Shown here piece by piece: positions 1-8,235 of a stretch of 56,135 bases of DNA. A program made the position numbers and the translations under genes. Location: positions 1 to 56,135 of the forward strand of contig JAFGVU010000074.1 of assembly GCA_016937855.1 (NCBI GenBank). The letters are read 5' to 3'. The notes below the pieces were generated by a model. It did not search any database, was not told the origin of the DNA, and was given only the letters and a program-made list of their open reading frames with translations. Origin of the DNA: Bacteroidales bacterium. GTDB taxonomy: Bacteria; Bacteroidota; Bacteroidia; Bacteroidales; ML635J-15. The first letter of the stretch is position 1. Every line of letters starts with the position of its first letter.

Positions 1-3000
1 ATCAACCCCGGCAACAGCAGGAAATACAGTAAACTCGGCTGCTAATTATACCGTAACTGTAACTGCAGCAAATGGATGTACTGATACAGAATCCATCAAT
101 ATCACACAAAATACAACTCCACCAACTGCCGGAATTACAAACAATACCGGAACAACAGATTTAACATGTATTACAACCATTATTGATTTAACAGCAACAG
201 GTGGAGGAAATTATAGCTGGAATGGTGGAACAAATAGTGGTTCAGCTAATAATGGTTTTATGTCTCCCGGTAGTTACACAGTAACAGTAACTGCAGCTAA
301 TGGATGTACTGATACAGAAAATATTTTGATCACTCAAAGTGCCGTTCCGCCAGTTGCAGGAATTACAAACAATACTGTGACTACAGAGCTCAATTGTACA
401 AATTTATTCGTAAGTTTAACCGCAACAGGTGGTGGAACATACTCTTGGAGTGGTGGTTCAACGCCTGCAACAGCAGATAATGTAATTTCAACACCTGGAT
501 TGTATTCTGTTACAGTGACACTAGCTAATGGCTGTACAGATTCGGAAATTATCAATATTACACAAAACACAACTCCGCCGACTGCCGGAATAACAAACAA
601 TACAGGAACCACAGTGCTTGATTGTAACACAACATCAATTAATTTAACCGCAACCGGAGGTGGAACTTACGCCTGGAGTGGTGGATCTTCTATGGCAACA
701 GCAGGAAATACAGTAAATTCTGTCGGAAATTATACAGTAACTGTAACCGCAGCAAATGGATGTACCGATACAGAATACATCAATATCACACAAAACACAA
801 CCCCGCCAACTGCCGGAATCACAAATAATACCGGAACAACAGTTTTAAATTGTAATACTACATCAATCAGTTTAACCGCAACCGGAGGTGGAACTTATGC
901 CTGGAGTGGCGGATCTACACCTGCCACAGCAGGAAATACAGTAAATTCTGCCGGAAATTATACCGTAACTGTAACCGCAGCAAATGGATGTACAGATACA
1001 GAATCAATCAATATAACACAAAATACAACTCCTCCAACTGCCGGAATCACAAACAATACCGGAACAACAGTATTGGATTGTAATACTACTTCAATTAGCT
1101 TAACCGCAACCGGAGGTGGTACTTATGCCTGGAGTGGTGGATCTTCACCGGCCACAGCAGGAAATACAGTAAATTCTGCCGGAAATTATACTGTAACTGT
1201 AACCGCAGCAAATGGATGTACCGATACCGAATCGATAAATATCATGCAAAACACAACTCCTCCAACTGCCGGAATCACAAACAATGCCGGAACAACAGTT
1301 TTAGATTGTAATACTACATCGATTAGTTTAACCGCAACCGGTGGTGGAACTTATGCCTGGAGTGGTGGAGCAACACCGACAATCGCCGGAAATAATGTAA
1401 ATTCTGTCGGAAATTATACCGTAACAGTAACGGGAGCCAATGGTTGTACAGATACAGAATCAATCAATATTACACAAAATACAACCCCACCAACAGCAGG
1501 AATTACAAACAATACAGGAACAACAGTTTTGGATTGTAACACAACTTCGATCAGTTTAACAGCTATAGGAGGTGGTACTTATTCTTGGAGTGGAGGGTTA
1601 AGCCCTGCAACAGGAAGCAATACAATAAACTCTGCCGGGAACTATACTGTTACAGTTACTGCAGCAAATGGATGTACAGATTCTGAATCAATCAATATAA
1701 CACAAAATACAACTCCTCCAACTGCCGGAATCACAAACAATACCGGAACATACTTTCTGAATTGTAATACCACATCAATCAGTTTAACAGCAACAGGTGG
1801 AGGAACATACTCTTGGAGTGGTGGATCATCTCTGGCAACAGCTGGAAACACTGTGAACTCGGCGGGTAATTATACAGTAACTGTTACCGGCACAAATGGC
1901 TGTACCGATACCGAATCAATTAATATTACTCAAATTCCAGCGTTACAACTTACGTTAAGTGGTATTAATGCGATTTGTGGTGGAGCAGGAGGGACCGTCA
2001 ATTCACAAGTGTCAGGAGGCTCACCCAGCTATGATTACTTATGGTCAAATTTAGCTATTTCGGCAAGTATTAATAATGTTGCACCCGGAAATTATACACT
2101 CACCGTAACAGATAGCGATAACTGTACTATTTCACAAACCTATGAAATTGATAATTCAGGATCAATAAATGCTTCAATTCAACAGATTCAAGGATTAGGT
2201 TGTAATGGTGATGAAACCGGGATATTGCTTGCAAACTCAAGTAATGCAGTTTTACCTGCTCTGTACAATTGGAGTACTGGTAGCACAAATGCTCAAATAA
2301 GTGGATTGGGTGCCGGAGACTATAGAGTTACAGTTACTGATAATTGGGGATGTAGTGGTATTGCTTCTTCTTCTTTAATCGATCCACAAGGAATGATGAT
2401 AAATGCAAATGTAAATTCTGTTTCCTGTCATGGGGATGAAGATGGAAGTATTAGTTTGTCGGTATCTGGTGGAAATTATCCGTATGACTATTTGTGGAAT
2501 AATAGTTTAACATCTGCAAACATAGCTGATCTCTCGTCAGGCACATATACTGTAACTGTGACAGACAATCAAAACTGTACGGTAACTGGTGAATATGTTA
2601 TAGTTAATCCTGAAAAAATAGATCTTAATTTGAATTTAACCAATATTGAATGTTTTGGATTGGCTAACGGAAGCATTGTTATGACTGCAAGTGGAGGAAC
2701 CGAACCTTATAACTTCTCACTAATGTTTAATAACAGCGTCATAAATGGTAGAGAGCAAACAGGATTGTCTGCCGGAAATTATACTGCACAAGTTGTTGAT
2801 AATAATAACTGTATAACTACGATAGCAGCATCAATTTTAGAACCATCAGAGCTTCAATTGTCGTATGAAACATATAATCCTTCGTGTAGAGGAAATGATG
2901 ATGGTTATGTTCATATATTGGCTATTGGTGGAACTGCACCGTATTTATATATGTGGGATTCTTATGTCATGGATACAGGAATGATTTCCGGGCTTGAAGA

Positions 3001-3349
3001 AGGAGTTTATAACTTTACTGTAATTGATGGTAATAACTGCGAAAAGAAACTCAATTTAATAAGTTTAAGTGATACAGAGGTTGATTGTATTCGTATTCCG
3101 AACGCATTTACACCAAACTCTGATGGAATTAATGACGAATGGTTAATTCAGAATATAGAACTATTCCCGGAGGCTCAGATAAATATTTTTAACAGATGGG
3201 GACAAATTATGTACAGCGGACTAGGTAGCTCTGATCCTTGGGATGGACAATATAACGGGAAGTTTGTTCCCGCGGGGTCTTATGTATATACAGTAAACCT
3301 ATATACCAGCGAAAAAACATACAATGGTGTGGTTACTGTTGTTTACTAG
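1..3349 (+). CDS. Giant repeat adhesin with T9SS type B sorting domain (5' truncated)
   Basis: The reading frame is open from the first bases of the window, so the N-terminus and signal peptide lie outside it; the first ATG in frame (260) is internal. The N-terminal part is a run of 76-residue Ig/PKD-like repeats, each with a conserved GGGTYxWSGG segment and a YTVTVTAANGCTDTE strand. From about base 1937 there are five SprB-like repeats (pattern C-G-D/N-x-D-G...YTVTVTDNxNC). The last 90 residues form a gliding-motility-associated C-terminal domain (IPNAFTPNSDGINDEW, then IFNRWGQIMY and PAGSYVYTV), which is the type B signal for secretion through the T9SS and surface attachment. A cell-surface adhesin is inferred. 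It converges on ilvA and shares a hairpin terminator with it. Family assignment is firm; ligand unknown. Confidence 0.92.
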   Translation, partial: STPATAGNTVNSAANYTVTVTAANGCTDTESINITQNTTPPTAGITNNTGTTDLTCITTIIDLTATGGGNYSWNGGTNSGSANNGFMSPGSYTVTVTAANGCTDTENILITQSAVPPVAGITNNTVTTELNCTNLFVSLTATGGGTYSWSGGSTPATADNVISTPGLYSVTVTLANGCTDSEIINITQNTTPPTAGITNNTGTTVLDCNTTSINLTATGGGTYAWSGGSSMATAGNTVNSVGNYTVTVTAANGCTDTEYINITQNTTPPTAGITNNTGTTVLNCNTTSISLTATGGGTYAWSGGSTPATAGNTVNSAGNYTVTVTAANGCTDTESINITQNTTPPTAGITNNTGTTVLDCNTTSISLTATGGGTYAWSGGSSPATAGNTVNSAGNYTVTVTAANGCTDTESINIMQNTTPPTAGITNNAGTTVLDCNTTSISLTATGGGTYAWSGGATPTIAGNNVNSVGNYTVTVTGANGCTDTESINITQNTTPPTAGITNNTGTTVLDCNTTSISLTAIGGGTYSWSGGLSPATGSNTINSAGNYTVTVTAANGCTDSESINITQNTTPPTAGITNNTGTYFLNCNTTSISLTATGGGTYSWSGGSSLATAGNTVNSAGNYTVTVTGTNGCTDTESINITQIPALQLTLSGINAICGGAGGTVNSQVSGGSPSYDYLWSNLAISASINNVAPGNYTLTVTDSDNCTISQTYEIDNSGSINASIQQIQGLGCNGDETGILLANSSNAVLPALYNWSTGSTNAQISGLGAGDYRVTVTDNWGCSGIASSSLIDPQGMMINANVNSVSCHGDEDGSISLSVSGGNYPYDYLWNNSLTSANIADLSSGTYTVTVTDNQNCTVTGEYVIVNPEKIDLNLNLTNIECFGLANGSIVMTASGGTEPYNFSLMFNNSVINGREQTGLSAGNYTAQVVDNNNCITTIAASILEPSELQLSYETYNPSCRGNDDGYVHILAIGGTAPYLYMWDSYVMDTGMISGLEEGVYNFTVIDGNNCEKKLNLISLSDTEVDCIRIPNAFTPNSDGINDEWLIQNIELFPEAQINIFNRWGQIMYSGLGSSDPWDGQYNGKFVPAGSYVYTVNLYTSEKTYNGVVTVVY
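113..1936 (+). repeat. 228-bp tandem coding repeats (about 8 units)
   Basis: The codons for TPPTAGITNN recur at 113, 569, 797, 1025, 1253, 1481 and 1709, with a diverged copy at about 341, giving an exact 228-bp (76-codon) period. The array extends upstream past base 1. Units are very similar at DNA level, so recombination between them could change the copy number without breaking the frame. Position 1937 onward leaves the array and enters SprB-like repeats. Confidence 0.93.
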
Positions 3350-3362
3350 ATCCGAAAAACTG

Positions 3363-3390
3363 AAAAAAAAGGGGGATAAAAATTCCCCCT
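3363..3390 (-). terminator. Rho-independent terminator overlapping the ilvA stop codon
   Basis: Read on the minus strand the sequence is AGGGGGA, a short A/T loop, TCCCCCT, then eight T. This is a GC-rich 7-bp stem followed by a U tract. The stem begins inside the TAG stop codon of ilvA (3389-3391). On the plus strand the same hairpin lies 20 bp after the adhesin stop, so it may serve both convergent genes, although the U tract favours the minus strand. Confidence 0.8.
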
Positions 3391-4633
3391 AAATCAAATA
3401 TCTAAACAAATCTCCCGAAGGATTTAAATACTCATAGATAATCGAGTGCTTTTCCATTCTCGATATAAGTTTTTCCAGATCACTTTTATCAATAAGCTCT
3501 ATTCCAATTAGTGCAGGTCCTTTTTCCCGTGAACTTTTCTTTGTGTATTCGAAGAAGCTAATATCATCGTTTGGTCCTAAAACATTGTTTAAAAATTCAC
3601 GTAGAGCACCGGCTCTTTGTGGGAAACGAATTATAAAATAATGCTTTAGTTGATCGTGCAGTAAAGCACGCTCCTTTATTTCTTCCATTCGTGTTATATC
3701 ATTATTTCCTCCACTGATAATGCAAACTACAGTTTTGCCTTTTATTTCAGATTTAAATGAATCTAGAGCAGATACAGAGAGAACACCGGCAGGTTCAACA
3801 ATAATTGCATCTTTATTATAAAGTTTGATAATATCCGAACAAATTTTTCCTTCGGCGACCGTAACTGTCTTGTACAGTTTGTCTTGACAGATATCAAAAC
3901 ACAATTCACCAACTTTTTTCACAGAGGCTCCATCAACAAACCGGTCTATTTCGATAAGACTTACGACTTTGCCAGCTTCTAAAGATTTTGTCATTGAAGG
4001 GGCTCCTCCGGGTTCGGCTCCAATAATTTTTGTTTTTGGTGATGTTGACTTTAAAGCAGAACACACTCCTGCAGCTAGTCCACCGCCTCCAATCGGTAAA
4101 AAGACAAAATCGGGAGTTGTGTTTAACTGTCGCAAAATTTCTATTGCTACACCTGCTTGTCCGACAATAACTTTTTTGTCATTAAAAGGATGAATAAAAA
4201 CCTGATTGTTTTCGGCACAATACTTCTCTGCAGCCAAGTAAGCATCGTCAAAAGTATCTCCGGTAATTACAATATTGCAAAACTCACCACCAAACATTCT
4301 TACTTGCGCAATTTTTTGTGATGGAGTACTGGCAGGCATAAATACGCTAAATTTAATTCGTAATGCATTGCAAGTATATGCAACACCCTGAGCATGATTT
4401 CCTGCGCTTGCACAAACTATTCCTTTTGATTTTTCTTCGTGTGACAGGCTAGCGATTTTATTATAAGCCCCGCGAATTTTATAGGATCGCACTACTTGCA
4501 AATCCTCTCTTTTAAAATAGATATTTGCCTCAAACAAGTCTGATAAGTTCACGTTTCTTTCCAGAGGAGTGGTCTTTATGAAATCTGCTCTGTTGTTGTA
4601 GTCGATTATTATGTTTTCAAGTGTTACACTCAT
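3389..4633 (-). CDS. ilvA: Threonine ammonia-lyase (threonine dehydratase), biosynthetic
   Basis: PLP enzyme converting L-threonine to 2-oxobutanoate, the entry step to isoleucine. The 414-residue protein has the PLP lysine motif RSYKIRGAYN, the ASAGNHAQG loop, the glycine-rich PIGGGGLAAG loop and a short C-terminal ACT-like domain (HYFIIRFPQRAGALREFL), typical of the compact Bacteroidota form. I chose the ATG at 4633; an in-frame extension to 4687 reads antisense of a leftover ilvC end and is unlikely to be translated as IlvA. It is the last gene of the ilvDBNC-A operon. The start lies 11 bp after the stop of the ilvC remnant, which suggests ilvC once directly preceded ilvA. Confidence 0.95.
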   Translation of the reverse strand: MSVTLENIIIDYNNRADFIKTTPLERNVNLSDLFEANIYFKREDLQVVRSYKIRGAYNKIASLSHEEKSKGIVCASAGNHAQGVAYTCNALRIKFSVFMPASTPSQKIAQVRMFGGEFCNIVITGDTFDDAYLAAEKYCAENNQVFIHPFNDKKVIVGQAGVAIEILRQLNTTPDFVFLPIGGGGLAAGVCSALKSTSPKTKIIGAEPGGAPSMTKSLEAGKVVSLIEIDRFVDGASVKKVGELCFDICQDKLYKTVTVAEGKICSDIIKLYNKDAIIVEPAGVLSVSALDSFKSEIKGKTVVCIISGGNNDITRMEEIKERALLHDQLKHYFIIRFPQRAGALREFLNNVLGPNDDISFFEYTKKSSREKGPALIGIELIDKSDLEKLISRMEKHSIIYEYLNPSGDLFRYLI

Positions 4634-4644
4634 AGTATAAAATC

Positions 4645-4781
4645 TTATTTCGGACGCAATTTTCTCACTTCTGTACCGGTTGCCCATAATTCTGATTCTC
4701 GTATTTCCTGTAATTCCATTTCCAGGTTTTTTCTGTAATCTGGTTTTGAGTTTGATTCAATTACAATTTTTGCTTCGTTGC
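4645..4781 (-). pseudogene. Remnant of an ilvC 3' end (partial duplication)
   Basis: Bases 4642-4781 align without gaps to 4930-5069, the 3' end of intact ilvC, with 16 mismatches in 140 bp by my count. The first 31 and last 50 bp are identical; all differences lie in the middle. In the ilvC frame the remnant reads on from about NEAKIVIESNSKPDYR to EVRKLRPK and the same stop codon, with seven mostly mild amino-acid changes and no frameshift. It has no start codon of its own. It ends 11 bp before ilvA, the normal spacing of adjacent operon genes, so it probably marks the original ilvC-ilvA junction. Confidence 0.88.
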
Positions 4782-4786
4782 TATTC

Positions 4787-4886
4787 CCTACACACCCTTG
4801 TTTTCCTAAAGGAACCCTGCGCACAACTGCTTAACTGTTAAGCTATGTGCATGGCGTACCTTTAAGGAGTAAAAGGGGTGTGGAGG
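4787..4886. repeat. 100-bp imperfect palindrome (REP/MITE-like hairpin element)
   Basis: The two halves are near-complementary over about 50 bp: the outer arms CCTACACACCC and GGGTGTGGAGG, the inner arms CCTAAAGG and CCTTTAAGG, and the centre GCTTAACTGTTAAGC. A few mismatches and single-base bulges occur. It sits exactly between the ilvC remnant and intact ilvC and would form a long hairpin in the operon transcript. It contains no ORF. From memory, large hairpins of this kind are dispersed repeats in some Bacteroidota genomes; that could not be checked here. Confidence 0.8.
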
Positions 4887-4932
4887 CATTATACATTTTT
4901 TTTACTCACTAAAACAATGTTAGAACCATATC

Positions 4933-5973
4933 TTATTTCGGACGCAATTTTCTCACTTCTTTACCGGTTGACCACAACTCTGATTCACCAATTTCTTTCA
5001 ATTCTTTGTCAAGATTTTGTCTGTAATCTGGTTTTGAGTTTGATTCAATTACAATTTTTGCTTCGTTGCCTGAGTAAACGCTATCGTATAATTCTTCGAA
5101 AACCGGTTTTACGGCATCACGGAATTTATTTTTCCAATCCAAAGCTCCTCTTTGGGCAGTTGTTGATGTGTTTGCAAACATCCAGTCCATTCCATTTTCA
5201 GCAATAAGTGGCACCAGGCTTTGAGTTAACTCTTCGACTGTTTCGTTAAATGCTTCGGACGGGCTGTGACCTTTGCTACGCAATAAATTGTACTGTGCTT
5301 CAATTGCTCCAGCCAAAGCTCCCATTAAAATTCCTCTTTCGCCTGTTAAATCGCTCACAACCTCGTTTTTAAAGCTTGTTTCAAATAAGTAACCGGATCC
5401 GATTCCAATACCAAGCGCAAGAGCCGTTTGTTCTGCATTTCCGGTATAATCCTGAAATACTGCATAACTTGAATTTATTCCTTTTTTCTCGAGAAACAAT
5501 CGTCTTACACTAGTTCCGGAGCCTTTTGGCGCAACTAACACAACATCTACATCCGGAGGTGGTATTATTCCTGTTTGATCATGAAAAACAATGCCAAATC
5601 CATGCGAAAAATATAGAGTTTTATTCTCAGTCAAACCATTTTTCACCATTTCCCATGTTGATATCTGGCCTGCATCCGAGAATAAATTCATGATGATATC
5701 AGCATACTTAACAGCATCTTCCGGCTCGAACAGACTGAGATTTTCTTTCCACAAATCTTTTACTGCCTTTTCGTAGCTTTCTGTTCCTTTGCGCTGTCCA
5801 ACGATTACATTGAACCCATTTTCTCTTAAATTCAGAGCTTGAGCAGGTCCTTGCACTCCATAACCAAGCACAGCAATAGTTTTGTCTTTTAAAACTTCTC
5901 TGGCTTTTTCCAGACTAAATTCTTCTCTAGTGATAACTTTTTCTAAAGTTCCTCCAAAATTTATTTCTGCCAT
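4933..5973 (-). CDS. ilvC: Ketol-acid reductoisomerase (NADP+)
   Basis: Converts acetolactate and acetohydroxybutyrate to the dihydroxy acids of valine and isoleucine synthesis. The 346-residue protein has the nucleotide-binding motif AVLGYGVQGPAQALNLREN, the PKGSGT segment and the metal-site region DLTGERGILMGALAGAIEAQ, the usual sequence of Bacteroidota IlvC. The ATG at 5973 begins MAEINFGG, 7 bp after the ilvN stop; the in-frame extension to 6027 overlaps ilvN and is rejected. The terminal 140 bp are duplicated downstream (4642-4781), with the palindrome between the copies. Confidence 0.96.
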   Translation of the reverse strand: MAEINFGGTLEKVITREEFSLEKAREVLKDKTIAVLGYGVQGPAQALNLRENGFNVIVGQRKGTESYEKAVKDLWKENLSLFEPEDAVKYADIIMNLFSDAGQISTWEMVKNGLTENKTLYFSHGFGIVFHDQTGIIPPPDVDVVLVAPKGSGTSVRRLFLEKKGINSSYAVFQDYTGNAEQTALALGIGIGSGYLFETSFKNEVVSDLTGERGILMGALAGAIEAQYNLLRSKGHSPSEAFNETVEELTQSLVPLIAENGMDWMFANTSTTAQRGALDWKNKFRDAVKPVFEELYDSVYSGNEAKIVIESNSKPDYRQNLDKELKEIGESELWSTGKEVRKLRPK

Positions 5974-5980
5974 TTTATTA

Positions 5981-6520
5981 TTATTTTGATTTATAAATAT
6001 TTTCTTTTTCGTTAAGATGTTCCTCAAGACTTTTCATCGGCTTTGTAATTGCAACCCGTCCCGACCTTACGAATTCAAGAATTTCATATTTCTGCAAACT
6101 TCCGTAAAGTTCTTTTGTTTCCTCGGGATATCCGGTTTTTTCAATTACAATGTAATCGTTTGTAATGCTCAATACTTTTGCCGAAAACTTTCTAACAATG
6201 TCCTCAGTATAATCGGCTTGAGAAATGCTTTTTGCACGTATTTTATACAATGCTATTTCTTGATAAACAAGCTCTTCGTTGGTGTGCTTAAATGCTTTGT
6301 AAACTTCAATTTGTTTCTCCAATTGATTGACGATTATATCAGCCATTTCGTCAGTTGTAAATAAAACTATAGTATAGCGATGTATCCCTTTTATTTCTGA
6401 TTCACTGGCTGTTATACTTTCGATATTTAGCTTGCGTCGAGTAAAAACTGTGGTAACCCGCAAAAGTAAACCCGGAGCATTTTCGGTAAATACTGATATT
6501 GTATATTCTTTAGTTTTCAT
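5981..6520 (-). CDS. ilvN: Acetolactate synthase small (regulatory) subunit
   Basis: Regulatory partner of IlvB, mediating branched-chain amino-acid feedback. The 179-residue protein begins with an ACT domain (YTISVFTENAPGLLLRVTTV, then RRKLNIESITAS) and has a C-terminal second domain, the normal architecture. The ATG at 6520 lies inside the end of ilvB (11-bp overlap), indicating translational coupling of the two subunits. ilvC follows after 7 bp. Confidence 0.95.
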   Translation of the reverse strand: MKTKEYTISVFTENAPGLLLRVTTVFTRRKLNIESITASESEIKGIHRYTIVLFTTDEMADIIVNQLEKQIEVYKAFKHTNEELVYQEIALYKIRAKSISQADYTEDIVRKFSAKVLSITNDYIVIEKTGYPEETKELYGSLQKYEILEFVRSGRVAITKPMKSLEEHLNEKENIYKSK

Positions 6521-8231
6521 AAGTTAATAGGATATTTGATACAGATTCTCCAGCCGGTATCATTGGTAAAACATTTAATTCCTTGCCAACCTGAACTTCG
6601 AGAAAAAAGCAATTGTTAGATTTAAGCATCAGATTTATTCCATCAGCAAGCTCGTCTCTTTGCGTTATTTTTTTGCTCTCGATGCCATAAGCACTAGCAA
6701 TGGCAGTAAAATTAGGATTGCTCATTTCTGTGTATGAGTATCTGCGCTGAAAGAACATTTCCTGCCATTGCCTTACCATGCCCAAAAACTCATTGTTTAA
6801 AAGTACAATTTTAATATTGAGATTATTTTGTACAATTGTCGCAAACTCCTGAATTGTCATTTGCAAACCTCCATCCCCGACAATTAGAATTACATCTCTT
6901 TCAGGGGCTCCCAGTTTTGCTCCTATCGAAGCTGGTAGCCCAAAACCCATAGTTCCTAAACCGCCCGAACTGATAAAAGAGTTTGGTTTATTAAATTGGT
7001 AATATCGTGCAGCAAACATTTGATTTTGTCCAACATCAGTTACAATTAATGCTTCTCCTTTAGTTATTTCACTAATCGTGTTTATGACTTCGGCCATGTG
7101 AATAGCACCTGAATATGGTTTAGTTTGATTGTTAATCACTTTTTCAAATTCTATATCATAGCAATCACGGAAACTCCTTATCCATTGGGCTCGTTCTTTA
7201 AATTTTACATTTTTAAGCATTTCCTGAATAATTTCCTTCGCATCACCACACAGTGGATAATCGGCTTTTATATTCTTGTTTATTTCTGATTTGTCAATTT
7301 CGATATGAATAATTTTAGCTTGACTTGCATACTTCTGCGGATTACTTGTAATTCTGTCGTCGAAGCGCATTCCTATTGCAATAATAACATCGGCATTATT
7401 TGTATTGATGTTTGGACCATAATTTCCATGCATTCCAACCATTCCAAAATAAAGAGGATGATCAGCAGGCATAGCCGACATTCCCAAAAGTGTTGTCGCC
7501 ACAGGAATGTTTGCTTTTTCTACAAAATCCGCTAATTCTTTACTAGCATCCGAAATTAGAACGCCATGTCCTGCAATTATCAAGGGCTTCTTCGAGTTGT
7601 TAATTACATTCACTGCATCTGAGATTAACAAATCATTTTTAACAGGGAAAGGCAAATAAGTTCTGATGAAATCAGTTGATTTATACTCAAAATCGAATAA
7701 TTCTTGCTGAGCATCTTTAGTAATATCAATCAATACAGGACCCGGTCGCCCATTTTTTGCAATGTAAAATGCTTTCGATATAGCTTCAGGAATCTCTTTT
7801 GCAGATGTTACCTGAAAGTTCCATTTTGTTACCGGAGCCGAAACTGAAATTATATCTGTTTCCTGAAAGGCATCCGAACCCAGAAATTTTGAGTTTACCT
7901 GACCGGTAATGCAAACTATTGGAGTTGAATCCATCAGAGCATCTGCTAAACCGGTAATAAGATTGGTTGCCCCCGGACCACTTGTTGCAAAACAAACTCC
8001 TGTCTTTCCGCTTGCTCGGGCATAGGCTTGTGCAGCATGAACAGAACCTTGTTCATGTCTTGTTAAGATGTGATTTAAGTTATCAATGTAATCGTATAAG
8101 GCATCATACACAGGCATAATTGCTCCGCCAACATATCCAAACAAAAGTTCGGTTTTTTCGGCTAACAAACTAAGTATTACAGCTTCCGAACCACTAACAT
8201 TTTTCTTCTCGTACCAATTTCTATTTTTCAT
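6510..8231 (-). CDS. ilvB: Acetolactate synthase large (catalytic) subunit
   Basis: Thiamine-diphosphate enzyme making acetolactate or acetohydroxybutyrate. The 573-residue protein shows the N-terminal TPP-activating glutamate in TRHEQGSVHAAQAYARASG, the central FAD-binding-type domain, and the C-terminal TPP motif beginning IVGDGGLQMT and ending LLNNEFLGMVRQWQ. Length is normal. The ATG at 8231 follows the ilvD stop by 4 bp and the gene overlaps ilvN by 11 bp. Confidence 0.96.
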   Translation of the reverse strand: MKNRNWYEKKNVSGSEAVILSLLAEKTELLFGYVGGAIMPVYDALYDYIDNLNHILTRHEQGSVHAAQAYARASGKTGVCFATSGPGATNLITGLADALMDSTPIVCITGQVNSKFLGSDAFQETDIISVSAPVTKWNFQVTSAKEIPEAISKAFYIAKNGRPGPVLIDITKDAQQELFDFEYKSTDFIRTYLPFPVKNDLLISDAVNVINNSKKPLIIAGHGVLISDASKELADFVEKANIPVATTLLGMSAMPADHPLYFGMVGMHGNYGPNINTNNADVIIAIGMRFDDRITSNPQKYASQAKIIHIEIDKSEINKNIKADYPLCGDAKEIIQEMLKNVKFKERAQWIRSFRDCYDIEFEKVINNQTKPYSGAIHMAEVINTISEITKGEALIVTDVGQNQMFAARYYQFNKPNSFISSGGLGTMGFGLPASIGAKLGAPERDVILIVGDGGLQMTIQEFATIVQNNLNIKIVLLNNEFLGMVRQWQEMFFQRRYSYTEMSNPNFTAIASAYGIESKKITQRDELADGINLMLKSNNCFFLEVQVGKELNVLPMIPAGESVSNILLTYEN

Positions 8232-8235
8232 CTTT

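Noticed and set aside
334-630. Minus-strand open frames in the 228-bp repeats (also 1642-1851)
   Set aside because: They mirror the adhesin repeats and show no independent coding features.
4634-4687. Extended N-terminus of IlvA from an ATG at 4687
   Set aside because: This stretch is the ilvC remnant read in another frame; family IlvA proteins start near the ATG at 4633.
4878-5207. 109-codon plus-strand frame over the palindrome and ilvC end
   Set aside because: It is antisense to ilvC and has low-complexity composition without any recognised domain.
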